A DNA stretch of 64,000 nt from Areca catechu (lineage: Eukaryota; Streptophyta; Magnoliopsida; Arecales; Arecaceae), in the NCBI GenBank assembly GCA_021397845.1, contig CM038043.1, positions 125,966,013-126,030,012 on the forward strand. The letters are read 5' to 3'. Under the pieces are notes generated by a model. It was given only the letters and a program-made list of their open reading frames with translations. It made no database searches and had not been told where the DNA came from. Positions within the stretch are counted from its first letter, which is position 1. Every line of letters begins with the position of its first letter. Shown here piece by piece: positions 53,106 through 64,000 of this stretch. A program made the translations under genes and the position numbers.

Positions 53106-55192
53106 CTAGATTTTAGACTCTGGCTCTAGTGCTCATATATGCATTTCAATGCAGGGTCTGGAAAGAAGTAGAATGTTGAGGGAAGGTGAGATGGTCATAC
53201 GTGTCGGAAATGGAGCAAAAGTTGCTGCTCAAGCCGTTGGATCATATTCTCTGGTGTTACCTTTAGGGTTTAGATTAGTTCTTAGTGACTGTTATTTTGT
53301 GCCTAGAGCTAGTAGAAATTTGATTTCTATCTCTGTTCCAGTACAAGAAGGATTTGAATTTATATTCAATAAAGACTTTTGTAGTGTTTATTTGAGAAAT
53401 AAATTGGTTGCAAAAGCTATTTTAATTGACAGTCTCTATCATTTGCATGCCGATGCATCTATGAACATTAACGAGAAAATTAAAGTGAATGCCATAGGAC
53501 ATAAATGTCCTAGAGATGACCTAAATAAAAAATACATGTGGCACCTAAAGCTAGGTCATATAGGTGAGGACAAAATAAACAAACTAGAAAGGGATGGGAT
53601 CCTAGATTCAGTTAATTCTGAATCATACCCACCTTGTGAGTCATGTCTTCAAGGCAAAATAACCAAGTTACCCTTTGTAGGACATGAAAAAAGGGCCACA
53701 GAATTACTTGCCCTAGTAAACACTAAGGTGTGTGGTCCATTTGATGTGCAGTCCAGGGGTGGTTTTTACTACTTCATAACCTTCATTGATGATTGTTCAC
53801 GGTATGGTTATGTGTTTCTTATGAGACACAAATCTGAAGCTTTTGAAAAGTTCAAGGAATTCAGACATGAGGTAGAAAAATAAACAGGTAAAACTCTTAG
53901 GTTCTTCGATCAGATCGGGGAGGAGAATACCTTAGTAGAAAATTTTTACGTTATCTTAAGGACAATGGCATAGTCTCACAATGGACTCCACCAGGTATAC
54001 CTTAGCTTATTGGGGTGTCTGAGAGGAGAAACAAGACATTATTAGATATGGTCCGATCCATGATGAGCTTCACTGACTTGCCTTTATTTCTTTGGGGATA
54101 TGCCCTACAAACTTCAATTTACATTCTAAATAGGGTTCCATCTAAATTTGTTCCTACCACACCATATGAGATTTGGCATGGTAAGAAACCAAGTCTTGCT
54201 CATTTCAAGATTTGGGGATGTCCATCCTATGTGAAAAGACTAATGGCGGATAAGTTGGAATCTAGATCTATGAAAGCTCGATTTATAAAATATCCTAAAG
54301 AAACTTTAGGGTATTACTTTTATCTTCCAGAAGATCACAATGTGATTGTGAGTAGACATGCCACATTTCTTGAAAAATAGTTTATTCAGGAAGGTGGTAG
54401 TGGGAGGTTAATTGAGCTCGATGAGAAAGTCTCTGAACAACAGCCAGTTATAGAACAGATTGAACCTAATCAACCAACACACATAAATGCTCTTCCATCT
54501 CGTAGGTCTATTAGAGTCTCCAAACCTCCTAAAAGGTACTTGGGTATGCTTACAGAGGATTTAAAGGAAATGTTTCTTGTTGGGGACAAGGATCAATTGA
54601 TTGATCCTAAGACTTATGATGAGGCAATGTCAGACATTGATTCCGAGAAATGGTTGAATGCTATGAAGTCAGAAATTGATTCAATGCATTCTAATCAAGT
54701 TTGGTCCTTAGTGGATCCACCAGAGGGTATTGTACCTATTGGTTGCAAATGGATCTATAAAAGGAAAATAGGTGTAGATGGTAAGGTAGAGACCTTTAAA
54801 GCAAGGTTGGTGGTGAAAGGGTATAGTCAATGTGAAGGCATTGACTATCATGATACCTTTTCATCAGTAGCTATGCTGAAATTTATCTGTACATTGCTTG
54901 CAATTGCAGCATATCATGATTATGAGATATGGCAGATGGATGTGAAAACTGCATTCCTGAATAGATATCTTGAGGAAGATATCTATATGAAGCAGCCTTT
55001 GGGTTTCACTTCCAATGATGAAGACCATAAGGTCTGCAAGCTGCATAGATCAATCTACAGATTGAAGCAAGCTTCTCGGAGTTGGAATACTCATTTTGAT
55101 GATGCAATCAAATCGTTTGATTTTATCAAAAATGAGGATGAGCCATGTGTTTACAGGAAGGCCAGTGGGAGGGCAGTGACATTCCTCATATT
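53106..55192 (+). pseudogene. pol: C1 pol: protease, integrase, RT N-terminal part
   Basis: The protease Asp-Ser-Gly lies at about 53118, just after a TAG where Trp is usual. Integrase 53530-54380 has the His...His and Cys-x2-Cys finger, the first catalytic Asp in Phe-Ile-Asp-Asp-Cys-Ser-Arg, a TAA at 53881-53883, frameshifts to 54015, then the Ser-Glu-Arg-Arg-Asn block. RT runs from 54560 to 55192 and ends immediately before its Tyr-Val-Asp-Asp catalytic motif, where S3 inserted. Confidence 0.88.
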
Positions 55193-55539
55193 TGTTGACC
55201 CCTAAAGTGATTTTGATGATAACAAAACATTGGAGCATACATTTTGTCATCTAACAACTCTTCAAATGATTGACAAGTTTTTGTAGGACAACTACATTGA
55301 CACATTTTTTAACTCCTACAATCTTTAATGTTTTGTGTTGAGTTGTAAATTATTTAGAATCTTGTAAAGAAGAACCCTACAAAAAATTTCTATTAAAAAC
55401 AAGTTCAAGGATTACTTCTAGTAGTCTTTTAAGCTTCAAATTTTTCCTTGAATTTATTATAAAAAGTGCTTGAAGAAGACTTTAAAGCATGGGACAAGTG
55501 TTCTGGAAGTTTGAAGCTGATCTAGCTGAAGAACCACAT

Positions 55540-55905
55540 TCGAGCCGACTGGATGAACAACCCAGCCGACTTTGGCACAGGAACTGAAGACAAGTTCTTT
55601 GGCACATAGATCTAGCTGACTGGCACCAAGGTCCAGCCAACTTGTCCAGAACAATGTTGAGAACGTTCTGAGATTCTCAGGAATCCGAGTCGACTGGAAT
55701 CAGATCTAGCCGACTCATCCAGAACTCAGTTGAAAATGGTCTGAGAAGCCTCTGAGATTCCAGTCGACTGGAATTCAGCCCAGCCAACTCGTCTAGAGTG
55801 AGGTATTTTCTCAACTGTGGAAGCTATCCGACTGGCACTCAACCTAGTCGTCCCGAACTTCATCCGAGTTGACTCGAAGTTTGTCCGAGTCGATTGGAAT
55901 AACGG
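55540..55905 (+). repeat. S3 LTR cluster of GAGTCGACTGG motifs
   Basis: About nine motifs of the form GAGYCGACTGG in both exact and decayed forms (two exact GTCGAC cores). It lies at the same LTR position as the S1 and S2 clusters, with its own flanking sequence. Confidence 0.8.
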
Positions 55906-56026
55906 GATCACCTCTAACGGCTAGTTCTAGTTCTCAGTTTTTGAATTCCAAAAGTGCTCCAACGGTAACCTGTCACCTCCCAATGGTCTACAACGTTCAA
56001 AATCAAGGGAAGGTAGTTGAAGTCTC

Positions 56027-56034
56027 TATAAATA
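56027..56034 (+). promoter_or_regulatory. S3 LTR TATA box
   Basis: TATAAATA downstream of the GTCGAC and AACGG motifs. S1 (33749-33756) and S2 (36494-36501, 45993-46000) have TATTTAAC in the same relative place. Confidence 0.55.
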
Positions 56035-56265
56035 AGGTATGAGAACATCTTTGGAAAAAAAAATGAGCAAATAATGATTTATTGAGCATTTATTGAACAC
56101 TTATTGAAGTGAAGTAAGAGAGCACTAGAGCTTTAAAGTTTGTCTTCACGCTTGCAACAACTCTTACCAGAAGCTTGAAGCACCTTTTGAGGAAAGCAAG
56201 AAAGCCATTGAAGTGCATTGAAGAGCATTCAGTAGATCTTCACCCGAGCTGAATTGGCAACCACC

Positions 56266-57720
56266 TGGTGGGGACACCTGAGGCACCAGAATAAGACAGA
56301 GGCTTTTTCAACCCTCTGTAAATTGATCAATAATTTATGAGTCCATCTGTAATAAGGACTTAGCTCATCTGAGTCCATTTTAGTTGTTATTTGAGTATTT
56401 TTAGTTGTTATTTAAGTTCTGTACTAGTCAGCTCATGTTGAGCTAGTTCAGTCCAATGCTAGTCAGCTCATGTTGAGCTAATTTTATTTTTTTGAGTCCT
56501 GTCCAAGCATACTGAAGACTCAAGACTATATCATACAAGTGAAGGCCAAGTCCAACTAGATTGAAGACATGGAAGTATAGCACAAGTCCAACCCAGCTTG
56601 AAGATTTGAAGACCCCAGGAGGAAAACTCAGAAAACCCTGATTTCTTGCAGATGCCCTCCAGATGTCCAGATTCCCTTCCAGATGCCAAAGTATATTCAT
56701 AGATAAGGGCATCCATGATTCCAGAGGTCCATCTGTATCCTAGCCCAAAGAAATCAAGCCTAGGTGCCAAGCCCAAGCCCCTAAGAAGCAAGATACCAGG
56801 GAATATTCCTGCTACTTGGCTACCAGGCCACCCAGCTTCCAGAGGCCCAAACCCATGCACCCGAGCCCCTTTGGGCCGGCCTTTTACTGCTCCTAGAAGC
56901 CCAACACGCCCCCCTAGGCATCCTTGGAGTCTTGACCAAGTCAAGAAAATTTTTAGGGATTTTTCTACCTAATATTTCCTTATTTTCTAGCTAGGGTTTG
57001 AGAGGGAAAAGGATTCTTATGTAAAGACTTATGTACCCTTACTTGGAGCCCAAGGTTAAGGGTCTATTTAAGGGACCCTAGCCTCTTGTATGAAGGGAGA
57101 ATTTTTGATGAATGAAAACCTTGAGTTCTTCTATTGAGTGGTGTGATACCCTGCTGTGTGCATAAAGGGGTTTGTGAGAGTTCTTCTTCCCGGTGTTTGC
57201 AATCATCTTCCTGCTACCAACAAACCCTCCAGATCCCTGGACGCCCACTCCAAAAGAAGCCTTCCCTTGCTGTTTTTACTTTGTTTTCTTGTTCCTTTGT
57301 GAGCTTTCTAACCCCTGACAGGTCGTTTGCAGGTCCCTGAGTTCCTACGAATCCAACGACTCCAGCCAAGCCTCAATCGGATCACCGAGCAGAAAGCCGG
57401 GTATCCGCGGGTCTTTGGCTCGGTTTTCAGGCCGCATCCGTCGAGGAACGAGAGACCCCTTCACTGCGATCTTCACAGACGTTGTCAGGTACACCCCTCT
57501 ACCTCCAGTAGTTTTATTGTAGGAGAACTTGCCCTAACCGAGGCTTCTCAGCCCCGGCGGTCCTTCTTTGCTACTTTTCTAGGTCCTAATCTGCATGCTG
57601 ATCTTCAAAAATTTATACAAAATTTTCTACAAATAATTTTGATCTAAATTTGGGAATTAATCACCTAACTCAACATGTAAAACATACAAAAAAAATTGCA
57701 TGCATATTAGTTCCCCATCA
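56266..57720. mobile_element. L5: solo LTR inside the S3 LTR (1455 bp)
   Basis: It begins TGGTGGGGAC and ends TTCCCCATCA, flanked by perfect CCACC at 56261-56265 and 57721-57725. Removing it restores the S3 LTR alignment to S2. A TATA-like TCTATTTAAGGG at 57063 suggests plus orientation. No internal domain is present. It is the youngest insertion on the nesting order T2, C1, S3, L5. Confidence 0.9.
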
Positions 57721-58253
57721 CCACCCAGACAACAGAGTTTGTCTTTATTGTTGCTTTTTTAATCTATCATTTAGAATATCTAGGTTATTGGTGAGCCATG
57801 TTGTAAAAACAAAATAGGTTACTTTGGTGAGCCTTTAAAACCAGAGTGTAGAGGTTTCTTTGGTGAGACTAGCTAAAAACCAAAGTGTAGAGGTTTTAGG
57901 TGAACCTGTAAAAACCTAGCTTGGGTTTCTTTAGTGAGCCCGATTTCAAAAACCAAAGTATAGAGGATTGAATTGTGAGCCTGTAAAACAATCCGACTGT
58001 ATTCCGGTTTGGGGATATAGTGAAAATCTCGAGTGGTGAACTTGGGTAGTGGACGTAGGAGCTGGGTTGCTCCGAACTACTATAAATCTGCTTTGTTTGT
58101 GTTGTGTTTGTTCTATCTTTTAGCTTCTGCATTCATTCTCTGATTAACACAGCACCTAACCACTAATTGGAATTACTTGTGCACATATTCGCGAAAATTT
58201 TATAATTCCCAATTCATCCCCCCCTCTTGGGACTAAGCCACCTGGGCAATAGC

Positions 58254-58265
58254 TGGTATCAGAGC
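58254..58265 (+). promoter_or_regulatory. S3 primer-binding site
   Basis: TGGTATCAGAGC two bases after the LTR end. Single copy. Confidence 0.93.
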
Positions 58266-58294
58266 AGTGTCTCTGATTACTTGAGTTAAGATCG

Positions 58295-60188
58295 ATGGCT
58301 CATCCCATGAGTACATCCTTGGCCGAGGGCCAATCAACAAATAGACCTCCACTATTCACGGGCACTAATTATTCATATTGGAAAGCACGAATGAAAAATT
58401 ACATACAAGCTGTAGATTTTCAATTGTGGAAGGTCATCTTGAAAGGGCCACACATTCTCACAATTAAAGTTGATGGCGTGGACATCCCTAAGCCTGAAGA
58501 GGACTGGGATGATCATGACATGAAGATGGGGGAATTGAACGCCAAAGCAATAAATTTATTATATTGTGCTTTGGATGTTAATGAGTTCAACCAAATTTCC
58601 ACTTGCTCATCAGCAAAGAAAATCTGGGATAAACTCGAAGTGACCCATGAGGGAACTTCCCAAGTGAAAACTTCCAAGATAAATCTTTTAGTTCATAACT
58701 ATGAATTATTCAAAATGGAACCTTCTGAAACAATATCTGCCATGTTCTCTAGATTTATAGATATTATTAATGGTTTAAAGAGTCTTGGCAGGGTATACTC
58801 TAATGCAGATCTGGTTCAAGAAATTCTTCGCTCTTTGCCCGACAAATGGGATCCCAAGATAACTGCGATCCAGGAAGCTAAAGATCTCAATACTTTGATG
58901 CTGGATGAACTGCTGGGATCACTCATCACCGACGAGCTAACAATGCAACACAGAATGGAAGATGAGCAGAAGAAAAAGAAGACAATCACCTTCAAAGCTG
59001 CTTCCAATTCAAAGAGGGATGATGAAGAATCTGAAGATGAAAGCACCTCCTCCAATGATGACCTAGAAGATGAAGACATTGCTATGGTTGTGAGGAGATT
59101 TAGAAAATTTATGGGAAGAAAGAAAGGAAGGTACAACTGGAAGTTTCACAAGAAGGATTATGGAAAAGAAAAGGAGAAGGACAGAGAGAAAGACAAGGAA
59201 GTAGTCCCCATGTGCTACGAATGCAAGAAGCTAGGCCACATACGTTCGGACTGTCCAATGCTGAAGAAATTCTTCAGACAAAAGAAGAAAAAGAAAGTCA
59301 TGGTTGCCACATGGTCCGACAGTGAAGACTCAACATCATCTGAAGAAGAAGAGACCACCAAGACTGCCAATCTTTGCTTAATGGGTCTCGAAGATGAGGT
59401 AATGTCTCCTAACAACTGTACTGAATTTACTTTTGAAGAACTAAATTCTGCTTTTTATGATTTACTTTCTGAATTTAAGAAAGTTGGAGTAAAGATAAAA
59501 TCATTGAAAAATATGAATGATTCTTTACTCAAACAAAAAGATGAAATTTCAGAAAAGAATATTTTATTGCAAAAGGAACTGCATGACTTTTCTGAAAAAT
59601 TTGAAAAACTGAAAAAGAGAATTTATCATATGAAAAGAAAAATATTGATTTACTTGCTGAAAACAATGAATTAAAAAAGGAGGTTACAAAACTCAAGCCT
59701 TTGGTTGAAAAAATCACTTTATCTTCAAATAAGCTTGAGCTAATTTTGAAAGAACAACGAATTTCTGGAAATAAAGCTGGAATTGGTTTCAACACTTCTT
59801 TTATAAATGAAATTTCAGCAACAACTTTTGTGAAATCCAAAACACCAGCTCAAAATATTTTATCTCAAAAGGTTTCAGCCACACCAAAAACTGTTTCTAC
59901 TTCAAAATCTTTATCATATGTTCCTAAGAATTTGAGTAAAAATGCATACATTCCAAAAGGTTCGAAATCTGCATCAAGTGCATCAACTTTTAGAACTTCA
60001 AATTTTGTTTTCAATAAAAATTCTAAAGTTGTTTCTATGCTTGTAAAAGCATAGGACATAAAGCTTTTGAATGCAATAATTTTAGTAATGTCCATAAAAA
60101 GGCAAAAAAGATTTGGGTTCCCAAAGGAACCACCTCTGCTGACCTGCAAGGATCCAAGGTAGCTTGGGTACCTAAAAGAATTCATTGA
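58295..60188 (+). pseudogene. gag: S3 gag, frameshifted
   Basis: 459 codons are open from the ATG at 58295, with the gag capsid domain and a CCHC knuckle near residue 308. The frame is lost near 59625 in the coiled coil and resumes in another frame at 59701-60054. The second knuckle (about 60032-60075) needs a further shift, and its first Cys is replaced by Phe. It ends at TGA 60186-60188. Related to S2 gag over its length. Confidence 0.88.
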
Positions 60189-63100
60189 CTGTTTTGTATG
60201 AATGTCTTGCAGCCCAAAATTTGAAGAAAAGGTTGTACTTGGACAACGGCTGCTCAAGACATATGACGGGTGACAAGGACCAATTCATCACCCTTGAAAT
60301 GAAAGAAGGAGGTATGGTCACCTTTGGAGACAATGGCAAAGGGAGAATAATCGGTATTGGTAAGATCAAAATAACTCCCTTTACTTTTATTGAAAATGTT
60401 TTGCTAGTAGACAAATTGAAGCATAATCTCTTAAGTATAAGTCAATTATGTGATAAAGGCTTCAAGGTTATCTTTGAGTCTTCTATGTGCATAGTTACTA
60501 ACTCTTTAGATTCTAGCAATAAATTTATTGGACATAGACTCGGGAATATCTATGTGGTGGATTTTAATGATCTTGCCATGTCTAGTAGCCCTAGTCTAGT
60601 TGCAATGAATGCTAAGACCAAAGAGTCAGGCTTACTATGGCATAGACGATTAGGTCATGCTAGCATGCATACAATTGCTATATTAATTTCTAAAGATCTT
60701 GTTAGAGGCATGCCTAAGTTTAAAGTTGATTTGAATCATGTTTGTGATGAATGCCAAATGGGTAAACAAACTAGGGAGAGTTTTAAATCAAAGAATATAG
60801 TTTCAACAACAAGACCTCTTGAACTACTTCACATGGATCTTTTCGAACCTACTAGGACCACAAGCCTAGGAGGGATGAAATATGCTCTTATGATAGTAGA
60901 CGATTTTTCGAGATTTATATGGGTTTTGTTTATTGCATCGAAAGATGAAACTTTTCATGTTTTCCGAAAATTTCATAAAAAGGTTTCAAACCAAAAGAAC
61001 TTATCTTTGATTTCAATTAGAAGTGATCATGAAATTGAGTTTGAAAATCAATTTTTTGAAGATTATTGTACTGAATTTGGCATTGATCATAACTTCTCCG
61101 CTCTTAGAACACCTTAGCAAAATGGTATTGTAGAGAGGAAAAACATGACATTGGAAGAAATGGCTCGCACAATATTGTATGAAGGCAATCTTCCAAAGTA
61201 CTTTTGGATAGAAGCGGTGAACACTGCATGTTATATTTTAAGCCGCGTTTTGATCCATCCTATCTTAAAGAAAACCCCCTATGAGCTTTGGAATGACAAA
61301 AAACCCAATATTAGTTATTTTCATGTATTTGGTTGTAAATGATTTGTACATAACAATGGAAAAGATAATTTAGGAAAATTTGATTCTAAAGCTGATGATG
61401 CAATTTTCCTAGGTTATTCTTTACATAGCAAAGCATATAGGGTTTTTAATAAAAGGACTCTTGCTATGAAAGAGTCAATTCGTATTGTATTTATTGAAAC
61501 TAACCCTACACCTTCTAGACAAGAAGAGTGCATAGACAATGATGCAGGTACATTGCAAAAAGGAATGGATGACTTGAGCATTCAAGACAAAGACACTCAA
61601 GGTGGAGAAGAAACGGTAAGTAAAGATCACACTGATCTACCGAGGGACTGGAGGTATGTTACATCTCACCCTAAAGAATTAATAATAGGAGATCCTTCAC
61701 ATGGTGTTAGGACTATGGCTGCACATAAGGATGCACATGATTACCTAGCCTTTGTATCACAAATAGAATTCCATAGCTTAGAAGAGGCTGAGACTGACCC
61801 AAACTAGATGATGGCAATGCATGAAGAATTAAACCAGTTTGAAAGAAATAAGGTATGGACACTTGTAGATAGACCTACAGACCACCCAATTATAGGAACT
61901 AAATGAGTCTATAGGAATAAATTAGATGAACAAGGAAATATTATAAGGAACAAAGGTAGATTAGTGGCTAAGGGATATAACCAAGAAGAAGGTATTGATT
62001 TTGATGAAACTTATACACCCGTAGCAAGACTAGAAGCTATTAGATTATTACTTGCATTTGCTTGCTACATGAACTTTAAACTCTTTCAAATGGATGTAAA
62101 AAGTGCATTTCTTAATGGTTTTATCTCTAAATAAGTTTTTATGGAACAACCACCAGGTTTTGAAAATCACGCTTTTCCAAATCATGTATTCAAATTAAAC
62201 AAAGCATTGTATGGTTTGAAACAAGCACCTAGAGCCTAGTATGATAGACTTAGCACTTTCTTAATTGAAAATAATTTTTCAAGAGAAAATATAGATAAAA
62301 CTTTGTTTATCAAAAAGAAAAATAATGACATCTTAGTTGTATAAATATATGTAGATGATATCATTTTTGGTGCAACTAACAAATCTCTATGTAAAGAATT
62401 TGCTAAGCTTATGCAGGGAGAATTTGAAATGAGCTTAATAGGCGAGCTGAACTACTTCCTTGGACTTCAAGTAAAACAAACAAAGGAAGTCATCTTCATC
62501 AACCAAGCCAAATACATCAAGAAAATCATCAAAAAGTTTGGTATGGAGAGTAGCAAAACAATGAGCACACCCATGAGCCCAGCTTGCAGACTGGACAAAG
62601 ATGAGAATGGATCCAATGTTGACCAAAAGCTATATAGAGGTATGATCGGATCCTTATTATATTTAACTGCAAGTAGACCTGACATATTATATAGTGTATG
62701 TGTATGTGCTAGATTTCAGTCATCACCAAAAGAAACACATATGCTTACTGTAAAGAGAATAATTAAATATTTGAAAGGAACAAGTAATTTAGGAATTTGG
62801 TATTCTAAACATTCTACTTTGAATTTGATTGGATTCTCTGATGCTGATTATGCTGGTTGTAAACTAGATAGAAAAAGTACTAGTGGTACATGTCAATTTC
62901 TAGGGTTGAATTTAATTTCATGGCACTGTAAGAAGTAAAACTCCGTAGCCTTGTCCATAGCTGAGGCTGAGTACGTGGCTGCCGGTAGTTGTTGTGCTCA
63001 AGTGTTATGGATTAAACAACAACTAGAAGACTTTGGTGTATCACAATCTAAAATTTCAATTAAATGTGATCACACAAGTGCTATCAATTTGACAAAGAAT

Positions 63101-63292
63101 CCAATTCAACACTCTAGAACCAAGCACATTGAAATTAGACATCATTTTATTATAGATCATGTATCAAATGGTAATATTGTGCTTGACTTTGTGCTTACTG
63201 AAGATCAATTAGCTGACATATTCACCAAGCCACTCAATCAAGATAGATTTGAGCTAATTAGAAGTGAATTAGGACTTTGTGATCCCTTCTAA
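60189..63292 (+). pseudogene. pol: S3 pol: protease, integrase, RT, RNase H with many stops
   Basis: The protease has Asp-Asn-Gly where Asp-Ser-Gly is expected (about 60241). Integrase follows (His...Cys finger near 60640-60770; catalytic region to 61140), then RT with Tyr-Val-Asp-Asp at about 62350 and RNase H from about 62835. In-frame stops occur near 61115, 61339, 61805, 61905, 62133, 62238, 62342 and 62936. Aligned with S2, most fall at Trp, Gln or Cys codons. It ends Asp-Pro-Phe like S2. Confidence 0.9.
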
Positions 63293-63777
63293 ATTCTTCA
63301 ACCTAATTCCTTCAATTCTAAGAAAACTTTATCTAGAAAACCTCCTCAATTTATTCTATTCTATTGAGCTTTAATTTCCTTCAATTTTATTCAAAATCCT
63401 TCTAAATTGTGTTCAAATTTCTCAAAAACTCTATTTTCTCTGTTTGAGTCGACTGGATCTTAATCCTAGTCGACTGGATTTTTCTGTGAGTTTTGAACTT
63501 GTTCTGGCCTAGCCGGCTCGAACAGTTTCGAGTCGATTGGGATTTCTGATGATTTTAGAGAAGCTCTGGCCGAGTCGACTGGAAACCCTTTTAGGGCTAC
63601 TCGAGTCGACTACATTTTCATGCCGAGGCATTTCACTTAGGGTTATAAACTCTTCTCCGAACCGTTTAGCTTCTATGTTATCTTCTCTAACGGTTCACTC
63701 ATCTCTAAAACCCACTCCAAAGACTTCCTACTCCCTACCAAGCACTCCATTCTCTTGCTCTTCCATCTTTCCTAGCT
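63293..63777 (+). promoter_or_regulatory. S3 pol-to-env-ORF spacer with GTCGAC cluster and TATA-like box
   Basis: Four exact GTCGAC cores and one variant (63447-63612) in the GAGTCGACTGG form of the S3 LTR. Then TTATAAAC at 63643-63650, ACCGTT at 63661 and CTAACGG at 63687-63693, then the ATG at 63778. This repeats the LTR order of motif cluster, TATA-like box and AACGG words. Promoter function is inferred. Confidence 0.5.
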
Positions 63778-64000
63778 ATGGCACCCAAACGTGAGACAGG
63801 GAAATGGTCCGCTAGGGTTGCTCCTTCGGCTGAAAAAGAAAGAAGGTCCAAGAGAAGACAAAAAGAGCCAAGCAATGAAGAAATTGCAGAGAAAGCCACA
63901 AGAGAAGTTCCATCAGCTCCCAGCCAAGTACCCTCAATGTCTATGCATCCGGTAACCTCCGGCCGTTGAATTAATTTTGAGTTTATTAAGGGCATTGGGT
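63778..64000 (+). pseudogene. S3 env-position ORF, start only
   Basis: The 63 codons from ATG 63778 match the plan of the S2 ORF start: Met-x-Pro, Lys/Arg-rich, then Ser/Pro-rich, then Ser-Gly-Arg. A TGA at 63967-63969 lies close to where S2 has its first TAG. The frame continues open to the window end. Confidence 0.65.

Larger units (their letters stand above)
48381..55192 (+). mobile_element. C1: Angela-type Ty1/copia element, 3' part outside window
   Basis: LTR, primer site, long leader, gag, protease, integrase and part of RT in copia order. The LTR start TGTTAGATGTATGCCCT and the pol sequence resemble Angela/BARE elements. It inserted in T2 integrase; the preceding five bases are CATAT but the partner is outside. 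S3 cuts it at 55193. Confidence 0.88.
55193..58251 (+). repeat. S3 5' LTR, interrupted by L5
   Basis: It starts TGTTGACCCC at 55193 and ends GGGCAATA (normally CAACA) at 58251. Without L5 and one duplication it is about 1.6 kb. It contains GTCGACT-type motifs (55540-55900), AACGG words (55901, 55916, 55961), TATAAATA (56027-56034), TTGGTGAGCC-type repeats (57785-57950), hairpins (58000-58081) and a C6 tract. Confidence 0.88.
55193..64000 (+). mobile_element. S3: SIRE-type Ty1/copia element, 3' end outside window
   Basis: Same plan as S2: LTR, tRNA-Met primer site, gag, pol, GTCGAC motif cluster, env-position ORF. The left flank is ATATT; the right flank is outside. Pol has at least eight in-frame stops. 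Its LTR is distinct enough from S1 and S2 to be a separate family. Confidence 0.92.

Overview
The window is intergenic chromatin of a plant nuclear genome, packed with nested LTR retrotransposons. I see no ordinary host gene, tRNA, rRNA or CRISPR array. The lineages are plant ones: Tat-type and chromodomain Ty3/gypsy, SIRE-type and Angela-type Ty1/copia. Most have primer sites for initiator tRNA-Met (TGGTATCAGAGC). A monocot, perhaps a palm, is my guess from the mix of families; no gene here proves the species.

Left half (1-28278). The base layer is one old Tat-lineage element (T1) on the minus strand. From its 5' side it reads LTR (28278 to about 26575), gag, protease, reverse transcriptase (RT), RNase H, integrase, two minisatellites and an antisense ORF. 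Four insertions split it, and three have perfect 5-bp target duplications. They are N1, a non-autonomous LTR element in gag (22292-25320, GGGAG); L3, a solo LTR in the RT N-terminus (19737-21210, AATGC); P, a 9.6-kb compound chromovirus in the integrase zinc finger (7994-17578, CGGTC); and A1, a chromovirus derivative in the antisense ORF (1-5440, left side outside the window). P is the most unusual object. Both of its outer ends are U5 (3' LTR) ends, it has 2.2-kb inverted arms, and its intact 1282-codon pol lies between them. A1 and P also carry three tandem primer-binding sites, and the LTR ends of different copies show that the site actually used varied.

Middle (28279-30840). AT-rich then CT-rich low-complexity DNA with a short degenerate telomere-like patch. 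No gene is supported.

Right half (30841-64000). The base layer is a second, badly decayed Tat element (T2) on the plus strand. It is split by S1, a solo SIRE-type LTR (33080-34487); by S2, a complete SIRE-type element with LTRs, gag, pol and an extra env-position ORF (35817-46808, target duplication CTAAT); and by C1, an Angela-type copia element (from 48381). C1 is itself split, just before the RT catalytic motif, by S3, another SIRE-type element (55193 to the window end). The 5' LTR of S3 holds solo LTR L5 (56266-57720, target duplication CCACC). The nesting gives the order T2, then C1, then S3, then L5.

Three patterns are not explained by routine annotation. (1) The three SIRE families carry family-specific clusters of a GTCGAC-centred motif upstream of the LTR TATA-like box. 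S2 and S3 carry the same family version again between pol and the env-position ORF, next to TATA-like and AACGG motifs, which suggests a second internal promoter. (2) The downstream half of the same LTRs can fold into hairpins in which base pairs change in a compensatory way between families. (3) The multiple primer sites and the U5-U5 ended element P point to unusual reverse transcription and integration in this chromovirus family.
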